In this document: positions 34,414-44,452 of the stretch, in pieces
How positions within the stretch are numbered: position 1 is the stretch's first letter
Layout: every line of letters starts with the position of its first letter
Position numbers and translations under genes: made by a program
DNA from: Uloborus plumipes
Lineage: Eukaryota; Arthropoda; Arachnida; Araneae; Uloboridae
Direction of reading: 5' to 3'
Assembly (NCBI GenBank): GCA_038373865.1
Contig: JAXGGA010004513.1
Span: 1 to 64,000, forward strand
DNA length: 64,000 bases
Notes under the pieces: generated by a model
Told to the model about the DNA's origin: nothing
The model's database searches: none
The model's input: the letters and a program-made list of their open reading frames with translations, nothing else

Positions 34414-35004
34414 AATGGTGACACTCTTTTTTCGTCATATTTGACACTCCTCCCCCTCTGTCACAGTTTGTCAAACTTCAATCTAGCCCTTCACCTCTCT
34501 TTACAAGCATTAAAAAATATGCGTGATGCCACAATCCCTTGCTACCCCATCCCTTCCTTCCCCTTATCATGAACTGTCACAATTTCTGAGACCCCCCTCC
34601 CCTTTAATCTTTGGTGGATGACACTGAGGTGTTGATTAGTCTCTTATGCCCAAGATTACAGATTCTCTGAAAATTTTCAGTCACCTTGTTGTATGATAAT
34701 GCGGCATGTCAAATATATCTACTTTAGCCGGCGTTTCTCTATAAGACAAGTGCAATGTTACATCGTAAGAACCCAAGTGCCTCCATCTTGTGGGAAACTG
34801 GCATAAAAACTGCCAAGGGGTAATGGTAACCGCTGATAGTGTGACAAGAACTGTTGCCAGTTTTTGTGGAATACACTAAGTCTGAAAATGGTGAGACGAC
34901 AATATGCAGGCTTATTACAAACACGAACAACACTGAAATCAAAGCAAACAACTTTGCAAGTCTCATATTCCGTGTTGACTAATTTACTGTTTTCGTTACA
35001 CATT
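34414..35004. other. Unannotated stretch, about 0.6 kb
   Basis: Contains C- and T-rich patches (34440-34600) and overlapping short frames on both strands (34739-35106), none recognisable. Confidence 0.45.
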
Positions 35005-35313
35005 TACTGTCCATCCTTGAAAACCGCGCCAAGCAATCGCGAACCATTCCACCGAAAAAGGGGTGATGGGTTGTGGTTTCGAACTTTCCGAAGTTTTCAC
35101 TTTTAAACTTGCATTTGCTATCCATTAGCATATTCAACTAAACTATGCATTTGAAATTAACATCGTTCTCTGTTGTTTGATACGGCTCAAAATGCTTCTT
35201 ATTATTCTTCTCCTTATAGTTATCTTACCTATCACCCCTATTCTGTAAGATCAGAGAAGACCTGGCGCATGCGTAAATACGCGGAATGTTTTACCTAAGA
35301 ATATCAGACAGTA
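35005..35313 (-). mobile_element. TACTGTC-type MITE (long form), inverted copy 3
   Basis: It begins TACTGTCCATCCTTGAAAAC and ends ATCAGACAGTA. It is the inverse of 4808-5120, sharing GGGGTGATGGGTTGTG, ATACGGCTCAAAATGCTTCT and AGATCAGAGAAGACCTGGCG. Both terminal TA-CTGTC motifs are intact. Confidence 0.85.
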
Positions 35314-35461
35314 TATATTATTCTATCAATACGTAAACATTGATTGGCTAAGCGTAGCATGTGTTATGCAATTATAAAATCTTCTTTGAGATGCGTCGAT
35401 TTACTCCTGCTCTCCTCCAGTTGAGCAGTTTCCAAGCGCTTCGAACAAAATCTTTTTCGTT

Positions 35462-36110
35462 TAGTATTTGATTTGATTCTTTTTTTAGCACTTTTTAACA
35501 TTTCGGATTGATGGCTGCTTCGAATGATTGATGGTGTGAAATGTAGATGAATGATCTAAACAATTAGAAGTCGACTCAGCATTTCAAGTTGATATTTTCT
35601 TTAATTCATTGCTTTTTAGCCCCTCAGTTTGATGCTGTAAAATGATGTAGATTGATTATCAATTTATCATTTGATTTGATTTTTTTCCTTAGCTCTACTT
35701 TTTAGCAACTCGGTTCGGTGGCTTCAATGGTTGATGCATGCTATGGAACTAATGAAAAATTATTATAATTCAATTCAGCATTGAGTTGGAGTTTTTTGTT
35801 AGTCGTTGACCTTTAATACATCAGGTTGATGGCTGCTTTTATTGATGAATGCTGTAGAATGTTATAGATTGCTTATTGAAATTCAGTTTAGCATTTGATT
35901 TGATTTTTTTCCTTAGCAATACTTTTTAGCTACTCGATTAGATGGCTTCATTGGTTGATGCATGCTATGGAAATTAATGACGAATTATTACAATTCTATT
36001 AAGCATTTGATTTGGTTTTTTTTTTCCAAAAGAACTGCTTTTAGATACCCTGGGTTGATGGCTGCTTTGATAATATGGAAATGATATCGATGAGAACAAT
36101 TTAACTTCAT
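35462..36110 (+). repeat. Degenerate tandem array, about 120-bp unit
   Basis: Repeated blocks include AGCATTTGATTTGATTTTTT, CCTTAGC.A.ACTTTTTAGC, TTGATGGCTGCTT and GGTTGATGCATGCTATGGAA. The ATTTGATTTG block starts near 35465, 35670, 35893 and 36004, with weaker versions at about 35577 and 35783. Every second unit is more alike, suggesting a higher-order pair of about 225 bp. No frame stays open across the array. Confidence 0.68.
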
Positions 36111-36446
36111 TAGCATCTGATTTTTCCCTTGAAATCCAACAAAAGAATGTCTTTACATCCATAAGCTCCCATTTTGTGCATTGAAAAATGCTTTCTTTGT
36201 GACGCCGAAACACGTGTCTGCGTATTCCTGCATATTTGTGCTTTTTTAACCTTGTATTATTTGCTTTATTTTTAAGAACAAAGGTATTAATATTTCCTCA
36301 CGAAAAATTGTCGTCTTTAAAACGTTTCCCTATTTTTAGTACGGAACTCAAACGTATTTCTTCAAACATCTCAAAACCCCATTTCTGCAGACACTGTCCT
36401 TTAACTTCCCACGGCAGTACATGATAGTTCCATATATTCAAATGTA
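36111..36446. other. Unannotated stretch, 336 bp
   Basis: AT-rich flank of the tandem array and the Helitron. No gene seen. Confidence 0.5.
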
Positions 36447-37055
36447 TCTCTATGTATAAAAGTGGATATATGTATATTTGTATATATGTATGTTCTTTAT
36501 ACAAATCGAGTTTTCATCGGATTTTCATCAAACTTGGCACAGATGTTCCTTGATGAGCTGGAATTCACATAGATAGGGTTTTAAAATTTTGAAAAAATCC
36601 AAAAAGCTCAAAATTCAAATTGTTTTGTCACAAAATGGCCATTTTCTTTCAATTTTGAATAGATAGAGTAATAGCAATAAGTCTTTAAGCATAAAAAATC
36701 GATAAAATTTAATACATTTAAATATGAGTATTTTCCAACAAAGATTACGATTAACAATGAATTATTAATTTAAGGCTCACCTATTTCATTTTAGCATGAA
36801 ATAAGTTTAAAACAATTATAATTCATGTTCTAACGACACAGCACATACAACATGCCTCATACTTTTTCGCCTTTTGTTGATGCTATTTTTCTGCAAACGC
36901 TTAACTTAGAAATATGTTAGTTCTTTTCAGAGTTTGTACCTGAAAGACAGAATAATGCAATTTTTATATGTCCGTGTGGATAGAATCCATTCAAATAATT
37001 TTTTATAGCCTCGTTGTATCTATAAGCACCCGGGCAAAGCTGGGTAATAAGCTAG
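36447..37055 (+). mobile_element. Complete non-autonomous Helitron, 609 bp
   Basis: It starts TCTCTATGTATAAAAGTGG after host A (36446). It ends with the hairpin CACCCGGGCAAAGCTGGGT, a spacer and CTAG (37052-37055) before host T. It is the best-preserved member of the family shared with 14981-15400 and 32158-32375. It has no Rep/helicase frame. Confidence 0.84.
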
Positions 37056-37781
37056 TCACGTATAAAAGCCAAAGTTTAAAACCACGGGAGTTAAGTGCAA
37101 TATCTGCGTAAAATGTGACTTTGGTGCAAATATATTGATCAATGAAACTTCAAGGGCTCCCAAGAGAGATAATGTAGTTCCCTTGTTTCTGCTATTGTTC
37201 ACTTATGAACCAATTGTGTGATAGCTAACTAATAGAATCAATTTAATAGTTTGGCAGATCATTAAATACACTTTAGTTCTGGGGTTTCATCAATGGAATG
37301 GTTCTATATTGATTACAGAATGGAGAGCCCCAGTTCTGTGTATGACGATGGCCCATTCTAATTAAGCTATTTATAATGTTCAGTCAATGCTGCCTCACAT
37401 AATATTGCACCGTGTGCTGAGTATTGGTTAAATATTTATGATACCTGAATTCTCTTTCATCTATACAAGGAGGAATACTGCGCTTTGTAAAAGAAGGAAG
37501 AAAGTGAAGATATAAACGAAAAAAAATGAGTTGATTAAATGAAAAATTTTTTGTTTAATTACAAATTAAGATATTTCTATTTGTTGTAGGGAATGCCTAT
37601 AGGGACACGGAATGTGGTTTTTCTTTTATTATCTCAGGCACAACCTCTTTTAGAAACTGAAATTTATTTTCCCTTTTAAAAAAAGCTTTCGTCAATACCA
37701 TTATCGCTTCCTTTTAGAATCTATATATAGTTTATATTTCTTATTTGCGAATGTTTAAATCTTTAAAAAAATGTTATTTAC
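37056..37781. other. Unannotated stretch, about 0.73 kb
   Basis: AT-rich; nothing recognised. Confidence 0.5.
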
Positions 37782-38305
37782 TTAACCCATTAATGCCTGA
37801 CATTTTTTTCCCCAAAGATATTTTGTACACTGGTTACAAACAATGTTTAATGAACAGGAAAAATAATAAAAAAAATATTATGTAAAAAATAAATATTTTA
37901 TTAAGGAAAGAACAATCTTCCCTTAAAAGTTACGATAGACCCCAGAGGGTACATACTTTTTTTACTGAAATTTTTTCCTGCCTACGATATAATATTTAAA
38001 TAGACATTTTATAAGAAGAAATAAAATTCGCAATTAACATAAACTGGGAAGCTGGGAATAACTTTGAAAACTTAGCTTTTTTCTTTGAGATTGTGAACGA
38101 TGTTTCAGTTTCGATATAGATCATATTAAAATTGCTACAGAACGCACTTAACTATGGTTATGTGCTGCAATCTGTTAATAACGAATTGAAACAATACCAA
38201 GGTACTAATTGAACACTATTATTTGGTTGAAACGTTCATTTTGGGGAAATTCAGACCCTTTTTTGGACCGTCCCTAAAAAGGGACGCTAGGCATTAATGG
38301 GTTAA
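37782..38305. mobile_element. piggyBac-like non-autonomous element with TTAA ends
   Basis: The body is 37786-38301 (516 bp), flanked by TTAA on both sides (37782-37785, 38302-38305). The ends CCCATTAATGCCTGAC and, inverted, CCCATTAATGCCTAGC match over 13 nt. TTAA duplication plus CCC-initial termini is the piggyBac signature. The interior is AT-rich and non-coding. Confidence 0.85.
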
Positions 38306-38733
38306 AATTACCTTTGTTTACTGTATTAGCACACTGCGGTTACTTTTATCTGATACTTTACTCTTCTTTGCCTCTATACGCAGTTCATTTACTTATTTGC
38401 ATTTATTTGTTTGTATTTAGTTTTGAATATTATTTTATTTGGTTTATAACTACAAATATTAGCAATAAATATTTGCAATTATTTTTTGGCTACTTTTTAA
38501 AGAGGGCTCACATTAGCACTTGATTCTTTTTTTCTGGTGCTGTTTTTAATGTTTTTCTAAATTTTCGTTTTCGAACTGAAATAATGTATATTAAATATTG
38601 TTTTGTTTCGTTTCGTTTAGAAAATTGGTTACTGTTGACAATGCAGGTCACAAATATAGTTTTTCAAAAGAAAATAACTTTAAATCAAAAAGAAAAATAT
38701 ATCTAATAATCACACCTTTTCCTAATTTTTTTA
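38306..38733. other. Unannotated stretch, about 0.43 kb
   Basis: AT-rich. A 69-codon frame is hydrophobic but lies in T-rich DNA and is not credible. Confidence 0.5.
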
Positions 38734-38912
38734 TACAATCGAACCCGCTTAATGGAACAGCCATTTTGTCACGGAAAAATATTCTACTGAGTGGGATATT
38801 CCATTGTTCGGGATCAAACTTATACATTATAACGGTTTTGGTACATTGAAAATGTGTTTTATTAAGCGGGATATTCTTTTAACCGATATTCCATTAAGCG
38901 GGCTGGAATGTA
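38734..38912. mobile_element. pogo/Tigger-like MITE (CCCGCTTAATGGAA family), 179 bp
   Basis: The TA-flanked ends read TACAATCGAACCCGCTTAAT and, inverted, TACATTCCAGCCCGCTTAAT. Both continue with GGAA. An inner AAGCGGGATATTC word repeats the motif. The CAnTCGAACCCGCTTA style is typical of pogo-type termini. No coding frame. Confidence 0.7.
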
Positions 38913-39110
38913 TATAGTGTTTGTCCCAGACCAAAAGAGGGGCGGTATGCTTCCAGATAATAAAACACTTTTTGATAGAACTTTTGTAATGGAGAAGGGA
39001 CTTTTTGGGCAGACTACATGCATGCAAAATCCACGTTTTTTTTTTTCTTTCATAGAAATTATTATTATTATTTTTTTTTTTTTTGAATAATTAAAAGTTT
39101 TTGAACTCTT

Positions 39111-39390
39111 GGGCCAAGCTCCACATTTACGTAAAGCAGAAACGTAAAATGTAAGTAAGGGCCATGCTCCGCATCGACGTAAAGCAGAAAAATTAGGCAG
39201 AAGCGTAAAATGGATTCAATGGTGTTCCTATGGAAAGTCCCCGGATTTTCGGTTTCTGCCTTCAGTTTCGGTCGCGTTTTACGCTGATGTGGAGCATGGC
39301 CCTAAATGATTTTCCTATGGAAAGCACGCGGATTTTCGGTTTCTGCCTTCGGTTTCGGTCGGTTTTCTGCTGATGTGGATTCCGGCCCTT
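39111..39390 (-). mobile_element. GGGC-type MITE split by a second copy of itself
   Basis: The outer element is 39111-39157 plus 39304-39390: GGGCCAAGCTCCACATTTAC on the left, TTTTCTGCTGATGTGGATTC on the right. The inner element at 39158-39303 (146 bp) begins AGGGCCATGCTCCGCATCGA and ends GCTGATGTGGAGCATGGCCC. Both read in the same orientation, inverse to the copies at 14626 and 28935. The inner one interrupts the outer one right after its GTAAAGCAGAAACGTAAAAT block. Confidence 0.83.
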
Positions 39391-40297
39391 AGTTTAAAAA
39401 ATTGTGCCAAAATCATTCAGATTTAAATTTAAATCAGAAACCTTCGAAAAAAAGTTATTTTTTTCGATTTTTGTTAAAACTTCAAAGAGGCTGAGAAAAA
39501 ACATTCGATGCAAACTTAAAAGGGGCAGGGCGCTGAAAAAAATGTAGAGGAAGCACTATCCACACAAAAGTATAATCTGCTTTTCCATACAGCACCTGCT
39601 GAGAAAATCATTACACATGCACATCCATATTTGCCAGACGACCAGATTCTTTGTCTTTCGGGAAATTCCTTTTGGAGTTAATAGTTTCACATCTTCTGTG
39701 CGGCCGCTGCGGCCCCAATCAATAGATGGCCCTCTTCCAAGTTGGCACGAGACGGGTCGCCCGCTCCTCGCTCTCGTAATTTTCTTTTTCCTGCTCGAAT
39801 ATGTTATGCAGGTCCAGTGCCGGGGCCCTTCTTCCCAATTTGCTGAACGATGACCAGTTACGGTCGAGGCTAAATGCGGTGACACGCGGCTGTTGGGAGA
39901 GAGAGAGAGAGAGAGAAGAAGAAGAGGAGGAGGAGTGTTATTGCCAAAGTGTCCCGCAAGATTGTTTTCTTGGGAACAGACACTAAAAGAAATAAGTGGT
40001 GTTGTTCGAGCCAGCATAAAATCAATTAGAGCTTTATCTCTGGCGTCGCGTGATCTTTGAACGCAGCCCAAATTCTTGTGCGATTTTATGTGACTGGTGG
40101 ACTGTTAAACGATTTTCTGTCGCTTGGGGTAACTTAAAACATAAAATGGATTTTGTTCTTTTTTTTGCTTATCAATTCCTGTCTTATAAAAATTTATTTG
40201 AGATCTCTGATTTTCAAAACTATTGAATATCCGCCAAGTTTACATGCACTTATCATGTAAGTATAGTTCAGTATTTAGTATTAATAATAGTAATAAA
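39391..40297. other. CpG-rich unique island (about 39560-40080) with a 171-codon minus frame
   Basis: The segment is GC- and CpG-richer than anything around it, including GCGGCCGCTGCGGCC at about 39700, and is unmatched in the window. Frames remain open on both strands: minus 39556-40071 (171 codons), plus 39617-39853 and 39801-39986. The minus product is Ser/Arg/Leu-rich with no recognised domain; part of it translates the GA-rich tract at 39897-39930. A regulatory island or exon-bearing region is possible, and I make no functional claim. Confidence 0.35.
39897..39934. repeat. (GA)n / GAAGAG purine tract
   Basis: A GAGAGAGAGAGAGAGAGA-type run followed by GAAGAAGAGGAGGAGGAG, inside the CpG-rich island. 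Confidence 0.85.
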
Positions 40298-41519
40298 TAC
40301 ACTGAAGTGACAAAAGTCATGGGATAGCAACATGCAAATTTTCAGATGGCAGTAGCATCGCATAGAACAGGTATAAATGCGCAGTGCTTTTACAGAGCTT
40401 TCATTTCTGTTCAAGTTATTCATGTGAAGAGGTTTTAACGTGATGATGACCGCACGACGTGAATTAACAGACTTTGAAAGCGGAATGTTAGTTGGAGCTA
40501 GACGCATGGGTCAGGCCATTTCGGAAATCGTTAGAGAATTCAACATTCCCAGATCCACTGTGTCAAGAGTGTGCCGAGAGTATGAAATTTCAGGCATAAC
40601 ATCCCACCATGGACAGCGCAGTGGTCGACCGCCTGCACTTAAAGATCGAGACCGGCGACGTCTGCAAAGAGTCGTAAATTCTAACAGACAAGCAACACTG
40701 CGTCAAATCACCGTAGAAATCAATGTGGGACGTACAATGGACGTGTCTGCTAGAACTGTGCGGAGAAATTTGGATTTCTTGGGCTATTCCAGCAGAAGAC
40801 CGACTCGAGTGCCTTTACTGACAGAACGACATCGCTTGCAGCGACTCTCGTGGGCACGTGAGCATATCGGTTGGTCCCTAGATGAATGGAAAACCGTGGC
40901 CTGGTCCGATGAGTCACGATTTCAGCTGGTAAGAGCCGATGGTAGGGTTCGAGTGTGGCGCAGACCCCACGAAGCCATGGACCCAAACTGTCAGCAAGGC
41001 ACTGTTCGAGCTGATGGTGGCTCCGTAATGGTGTGGGCTGTTTTTTCATGGCATGGACTTGGTCCTCTAGTGCGACTGGACCGAACATTGACTGGAAATG
41101 CTTATGTGCAGCTACTTGGAGATCACTTGCAGCCATTCATGGACTTCATGTACCCAAACAACGATGGGATTTTTATGGATGACAATGCGCCATGTCACCG
41201 GGCCACAACTGTTCGCAATTGGTTTGAAGAAAATTCTGGACAATTCCAACGAATGATTTGGCCACCTAGATCGCCCGACATGAATCCCATTGAGCATTTA
41301 TGGGACACCATCGAGAGGTCTGTTCGTGCCCAAAATCCTGCCCCATCAACGCTTTCACAATTATGGACGTCTATCGAGACAGCATGGCTCAATATTCCTG
41401 CAGAAGACTTCCAACGACTTGTTGAGTTCATGCCACGTCGAGTTGTTGCACTTCGCCGGGCAAAAGGAGGGCCGACACGATATTAAGAGGTATCCCATGA
41501 CTTTTGTCACTTCAGTGTA
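40298..41519 (+). mobile_element. Complete Tc1/mariner (DD36E) transposon
   Basis: The element body is 40300-41517 (1218 bp). The terminal inverted repeats begin CACTGAAGTGACAAAAGTCA and are identical over 27 nt (through ATGGGATA). TA flanks both ends at 40298-40299 and 41518-41519, the standard Tc1/mariner target duplication. It contains one uninterrupted transposase gene. Perfect termini and an intact gene indicate recent insertion and possible activity. Its right edge is 6 bp from the Helitron 41526-42369. Confidence 0.95.
40443..41486 (+). CDS. Tc1/mariner-family transposase, DD36E type, intact (347 aa)
   Basis: It catalyses cut-and-paste movement of the surrounding element by binding the terminal inverted repeats and cutting with a DDE/D nuclease in the nucleus. 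Visible parts, numbered from the ATG at 40443: helix-turn-helix region 1 at about 10-50 (GQAISEIVREFNIPRSTVSR), a GRPR-like SGRPP linker at about 60-64, a second HTH region to about 115, then the catalytic core. D156 lies in WSDESRF, D247 in MDDNAPCHR and E284 in SPDMNPIEHLWD. D247 and E284 are separated by 36 residues, not the classic 34. The C-terminus ends GGPTRY, as is common in Tc1 proteins. A GTG just upstream could extend the frame by one codon; ATG is preferred. There are no stops or frameshifts, and the length is normal for the family. DD36E spacing has been described for the Incomer group, but my assignment there is an inference from spacing alone. Confidence 0.95.
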   Translation: MMTARRELTDFESGMLVGARRMGQAISEIVREFNIPRSTVSRVCREYEISGITSHHGQRSGRPPALKDRDRRRLQRVVNSNRQATLRQITVEINVGRTMDVSARTVRRNLDFLGYSSRRPTRVPLLTERHRLQRLSWAREHIGWSLDEWKTVAWSDESRFQLVRADGRVRVWRRPHEAMDPNCQQGTVRADGGSVMVWAVFSWHGLGPLVRLDRTLTGNAYVQLLGDHLQPFMDFMYPNNDGIFMDDNAPCHRATTVRNWFEENSGQFQRMIWPPRSPDMNPIEHLWDTIERSVRAQNPAPSTLSQLWTSIETAWLNIPAEDFQRLVEFMPRRVVALRRAKGGPTRY

Positions 41520-41705
41520 TATTACACTAGCAGTACCCGCACGGCAATGCCCGTGCAAGAAATGTAAAGGAAGTCAACTGAATAAATTTAAATTCAATCC
41601 TCTGAAGTTAACTTATTATCTTATTCAATTCAAATGTGCTCCACTAAAGTCCTGTTAAAGTTTGAAACAATTCACCAAATAAATCAAAAAGACATTAATT
41701 TAAGT

Positions 41706-41892
41706 AACAGGAGATATTAATTACTCAAATATAGTCAATTTTCAAGGCTTAACTCTGTACGCAAAGATAAACCACTATGTACCTTCAGGGACGAAAGAGC
41801 CGTTCGTCTGAAAATGGACCTAGTGTTTCAGTACTGCGTACATAGTTAAGCCTTGAAAATTGGCTAAATTGGATTAATTAATATCTCCTGTT
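41706..41892. repeat. Inverted-repeat (foldback) element inside the Helitron
   Basis: The left arm AACAGGAGATATTAATTA and the block CAATTTTCAAGGCTTAACT are repeated inverted at the right end. Each arm is about 60 nt, separated by about 70 bp. The right arm has small indels. A MITE of unknown class is likely. Confidence 0.72.
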
Positions 41893-41999
41893 CTAATTAA
41901 CGGAGAGAAACGTGCTAAAACTTTTCTTTTTCAGGAAAAAACCCTTTTCAGCGATATATAATGTTTTGGTGTGGGGGGGGGATTTCCCCTCAATTATGC

Positions 42000-42185
42000 C
42001 GGTTACACAGGCCCGTCATTTAGGGGGGCAGGGGGGTCAATTACCCCCACCCTGACTTTGAGAAATCAATGTATTTACATAAATGTGGGCGTGGTTTTTG
42101 ATGATTTCTGGTGAAATTGTATTGTGTTTTTACCCTTTGCCCCCCCCCCCCCGGAAAATCTTGAAATGACGTCCCTGCGGTTACA
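42000..42185. mobile_element. hAT-type MITE with 8-bp duplication, nested in the Helitron
   Basis: The body is 42008-42177 (170 bp). The ends CAGGCCCGTCATTTAGG and, inverted, CAGGGACGTCATTTCAAG are terminal inverted repeats. The octamer CGGTTACA is present at 42000-42007 and 42178-42185. It contains a G-rich AGGGGGGCAGGGGGG and a 13-C run (42140-42152). Non-coding. Confidence 0.88.
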
Positions 42186-42384
42186 CCAAAAATGGGACTA
42201 ATTAATTAATTTAAAAATAACTAATTCGAAATTTAGAATTTGGCCTTCGAGATGCATTACACGGGGATACGTTCGAATTTTTTTGCCAAGTTTTAGGTCT
42301 GTAGGTGCTGTGGGGGCTTCTAGCCAGCGGTTACAAACGTATAAAGCCCGTCATCTTTATATATATAGATGATACTTATGAAAA

Positions 42385-42829
42385 TACAGCACACTCCTGA
42401 TTATTCTTGGAATTGGGTGGCGCAGGTATCGCGGATAACGAAAATCGCGGATAATCCGAAAAAAGCATAAAATAAGGGTTAAAGAAGATAAAAAATGTCT
42501 TTTGCTTAAAAAGAATTGCATTACACTGAAGACGTGATGTGCAAAAATAGTGACGATAGGTACAACATAAAAAAATATTTGTATTTGAGGTTGTCCAGCA
42601 TATAAAATCTATAAAGAAATAATGCATACGATAACGCCCAGGTGAAATAATTTGTTGGATGAAGTACACCGCACTCTTGGGTAAGAAATATTTCAAAAAA
42701 ACTATTTAAATTTGTGCTTTTTCGAAAAAATCAGTAATTTGTGTTTGTTTCTTTCCCCCAGACTATCATGGATAATCCGCACCGCGTATCGCGTATAATC
42801 TTCTCGCGGATAATCGAGAGTTTACTGTA
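42385..42829. mobile_element. pogo/Tigger-like MITE (CTCTCGATTATCCGCG family), 445 bp
   Basis: The TA-flanked inverse of the right end reads TACAGTAAACTCTCGATTAT followed by CCGCGAGAAG. The left end TACAGCACACTCCTGATTAT is its partner with mismatches. The subterminal words CGCGGATAATCCG and ATCGCGGATAACG recur at both ends. The 106-codon minus frame inside is not a transposase. Confidence 0.72.
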
Positions 42830-43434
42830 AAATTTTATACAATAATCACATTTTTTCTGTAGCTTTGCTGCTTAAATATAAAACATCGACATCGAAAGAA
42901 TAACATTCATGTTTAAAAAACATGAAGCAAAAAACGTCGAATTCGTGAAGTTGTGCCATCAACAGAAGTTGGGTCAATTTGGAATCGGAAGCAGAAGACT
43001 TCAATTTGTCGCGGGAAATAAGTGAGCGATATCACAATCTTCACTTCTAATGGCGTGGAGCACGTAATAGTCTCGTTGTTTAAATGAAATATTTTTTGAT
43101 ACTTTTAGTAATTACTTATTTGCAAACAATTGATACTTGGTTGTACACAATTAAATGGAGAATCAATAAGAAAGTATGATTTATTAGTGGTAGTTACTAA
43201 ATTGATTTAAAAGACACGAACATGATCTGTACGTGTTCGCCACAATAACCCACAGGGGTAGATTATGGCGCAATTGCGAAATCAAATTTTTCTGGGGGAA
43301 TTTTTTAAACTAATTTATTTATTTATTTAAATTATTTATTTTTTTTAATTTAAATTAATTACAGATTTTTTTAATAAAAATCATTCATTAATTTATTTTT
43401 TAAATTAAAATTATTTCTTTTGTCTCTTTATAAT
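42830..43434. other. Unannotated stretch, about 0.6 kb
   Basis: AT-rich, grading into ATTT-type low-complexity DNA near 43310-43430. No gene seen. Confidence 0.5.
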
Positions 43435-43530
43435 TATTTTATTTATTTATTTATTTATTTTATGTGCGTGTGTGTGTGCTTGGAATGTCTGGAAGGGGAA
43501 AAAAGAGATTCTATTCTGCCCATAGTTCCA

Positions 43531-43629
<99 letters not shown>

Positions 43630-43660
43630 AATAAATAAATAAATAAATAATATTTAAAAA
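43435..43660. repeat. Microsatellite cluster: (ATTT)n, (AT)n of about 90 bp, (AAAT)n
   Basis: ATTTATTTATTT lies at 43435-43462, an almost pure (AT)n at 43536-43625 interrupted once by GT, and AAATAAATAAAT at 43627-43650. The left and right tetranucleotide arrays are inverses of each other around the AT core, giving a large potential cruciform. Long frames translated from this DNA (repeated IYIY) are artefacts. Confidence 0.92.
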
Positions 43661-44014
43661 AAAATAACTAAAATTAAAATAAAAAGCACAAGAGGGTTGT
43701 GAAAAACTTGGGGGGGGGGGGGGGGGCACGCCTGATAACCCAGGGCGTTTTTTTTTTTAATTATCAGAAGTCACAGTCAAGGCCATCGAGAGCCGAAGCG
43801 AGCACCAAGTGAATTTGGTCATTGCCCCCTCTCCCCCTTAAAATTTATAAAATTTACATTACTCCAATTCCAATCCGGGCCTCCAACAGTGCCGAGCCCC
43901 TAGTTTCCAACTAGGCTGAGATGACCTCTCGTCGGGCCTGGGCACAATCATTTGTCTTATTCATTCACGTAGTAATCAGTACCTTGTTCTGGGATTTGGC
44001 GTGAACTGCACCCT
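43661..44014. other. Stretch with a 17-G run and a GC-rich block
   Basis: A 17-G run occupies 43710-43726. The block 43771-43950 contains CAGTCAAGGCCATCGAGAGC, CCGGGCCTCCAACAGTGCCG and GTCGGGCCTGGGCACAAT, and could be a hAT-like fragment. I found no matching opposite end or duplication, so I leave it unclassified. Confidence 0.4.
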
Positions 44015-44452
44015 GTGTAACGAGAGCTGGTGGCTCAAAGTAAAATTAATTGCCCACTCTCCTCACTTTTCCCCTGATGGTTGTCATAGTTACGGCGCTA
44101 TGGACTTTTCCCCCTCTTAGCTTTTGCAACAATGGTTAAATGCAAACGGTTAAAATTGCTCTGTGCGTAAGCTATTGTTCTATTGAAAAATCAAGGTTAA
44201 TAAAGCACAACATTTTCTTAGAAATATCTGCTATATTAATGTATGCCTAGATTTGTTAGAAAACGTTGAGAAATAACTGACACGAGGATATAAATAAAAA
44301 AGTAAGCCTAATTCGACAAACATAAAATAAATGAAATGCATCAACAGCAATGCATAAAAAAAAGGTTGGAGCTGTTTTCTTAGGTACGGTTTCCATGGAG
44401 ACGACGCAAAATTTCTAAACTTGATACGCCTATTTTAAAGTAACCGAGTATA
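44015..44452 (+). repeat. Dispersed GCGGCTCAAAG repeat, copy 2
   Basis: Matches 18095-18476 and 55592-56022 in the same orientation. It carries a segment missing from copy 1 (ATGGACTTTTCCCCCTCTTA and ACAATGGTTAAATGCAAACG, shared with copy 3). It ends AACCGAGTATAA. Confidence 0.78.

Larger units (their letters stand above)
41526..42369 (-). mobile_element. Non-autonomous Helitron, 844 bp, carrying nested insertions
   Basis: On the minus strand it starts TCTATATATATAAAGATGAC at 42369 after host A. It ends with the hairpin GCACGGGCATTGCCGTGC, then GGGTACTG and CTAG (41530-41526 boundary) before host T-equivalent. The 3' end resembles that of the Helitron at 61756. It contains a foldback element (41706-41892) and a hAT MITE (42008-42177). 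No Rep/helicase frame. Confidence 0.75.

Noticed and set aside
35462..36110. Exon array of a repetitive protein
   Set aside because: Stops occur in every unit and the period is variable; base composition is AT-rich non-coding.
39556..40071. 171-codon minus frame as a real gene
   Set aside because: Open frames exist on both strands here because the DNA is GC-rich; no domain, splice pattern or signal peptide is recognisable. Kept only as an island worth checking.
40440..40442. GTG as the transposase start codon
   Set aside because: ATG follows immediately in frame at 40443; a non-ATG start is not expected for a Tc1 transposase.
43420..43729. Open frames of 68 and 64 codons on both strands
   Set aside because: They are translations of the AT and ATTT microsatellites (repeated IYIY), with no coding character.
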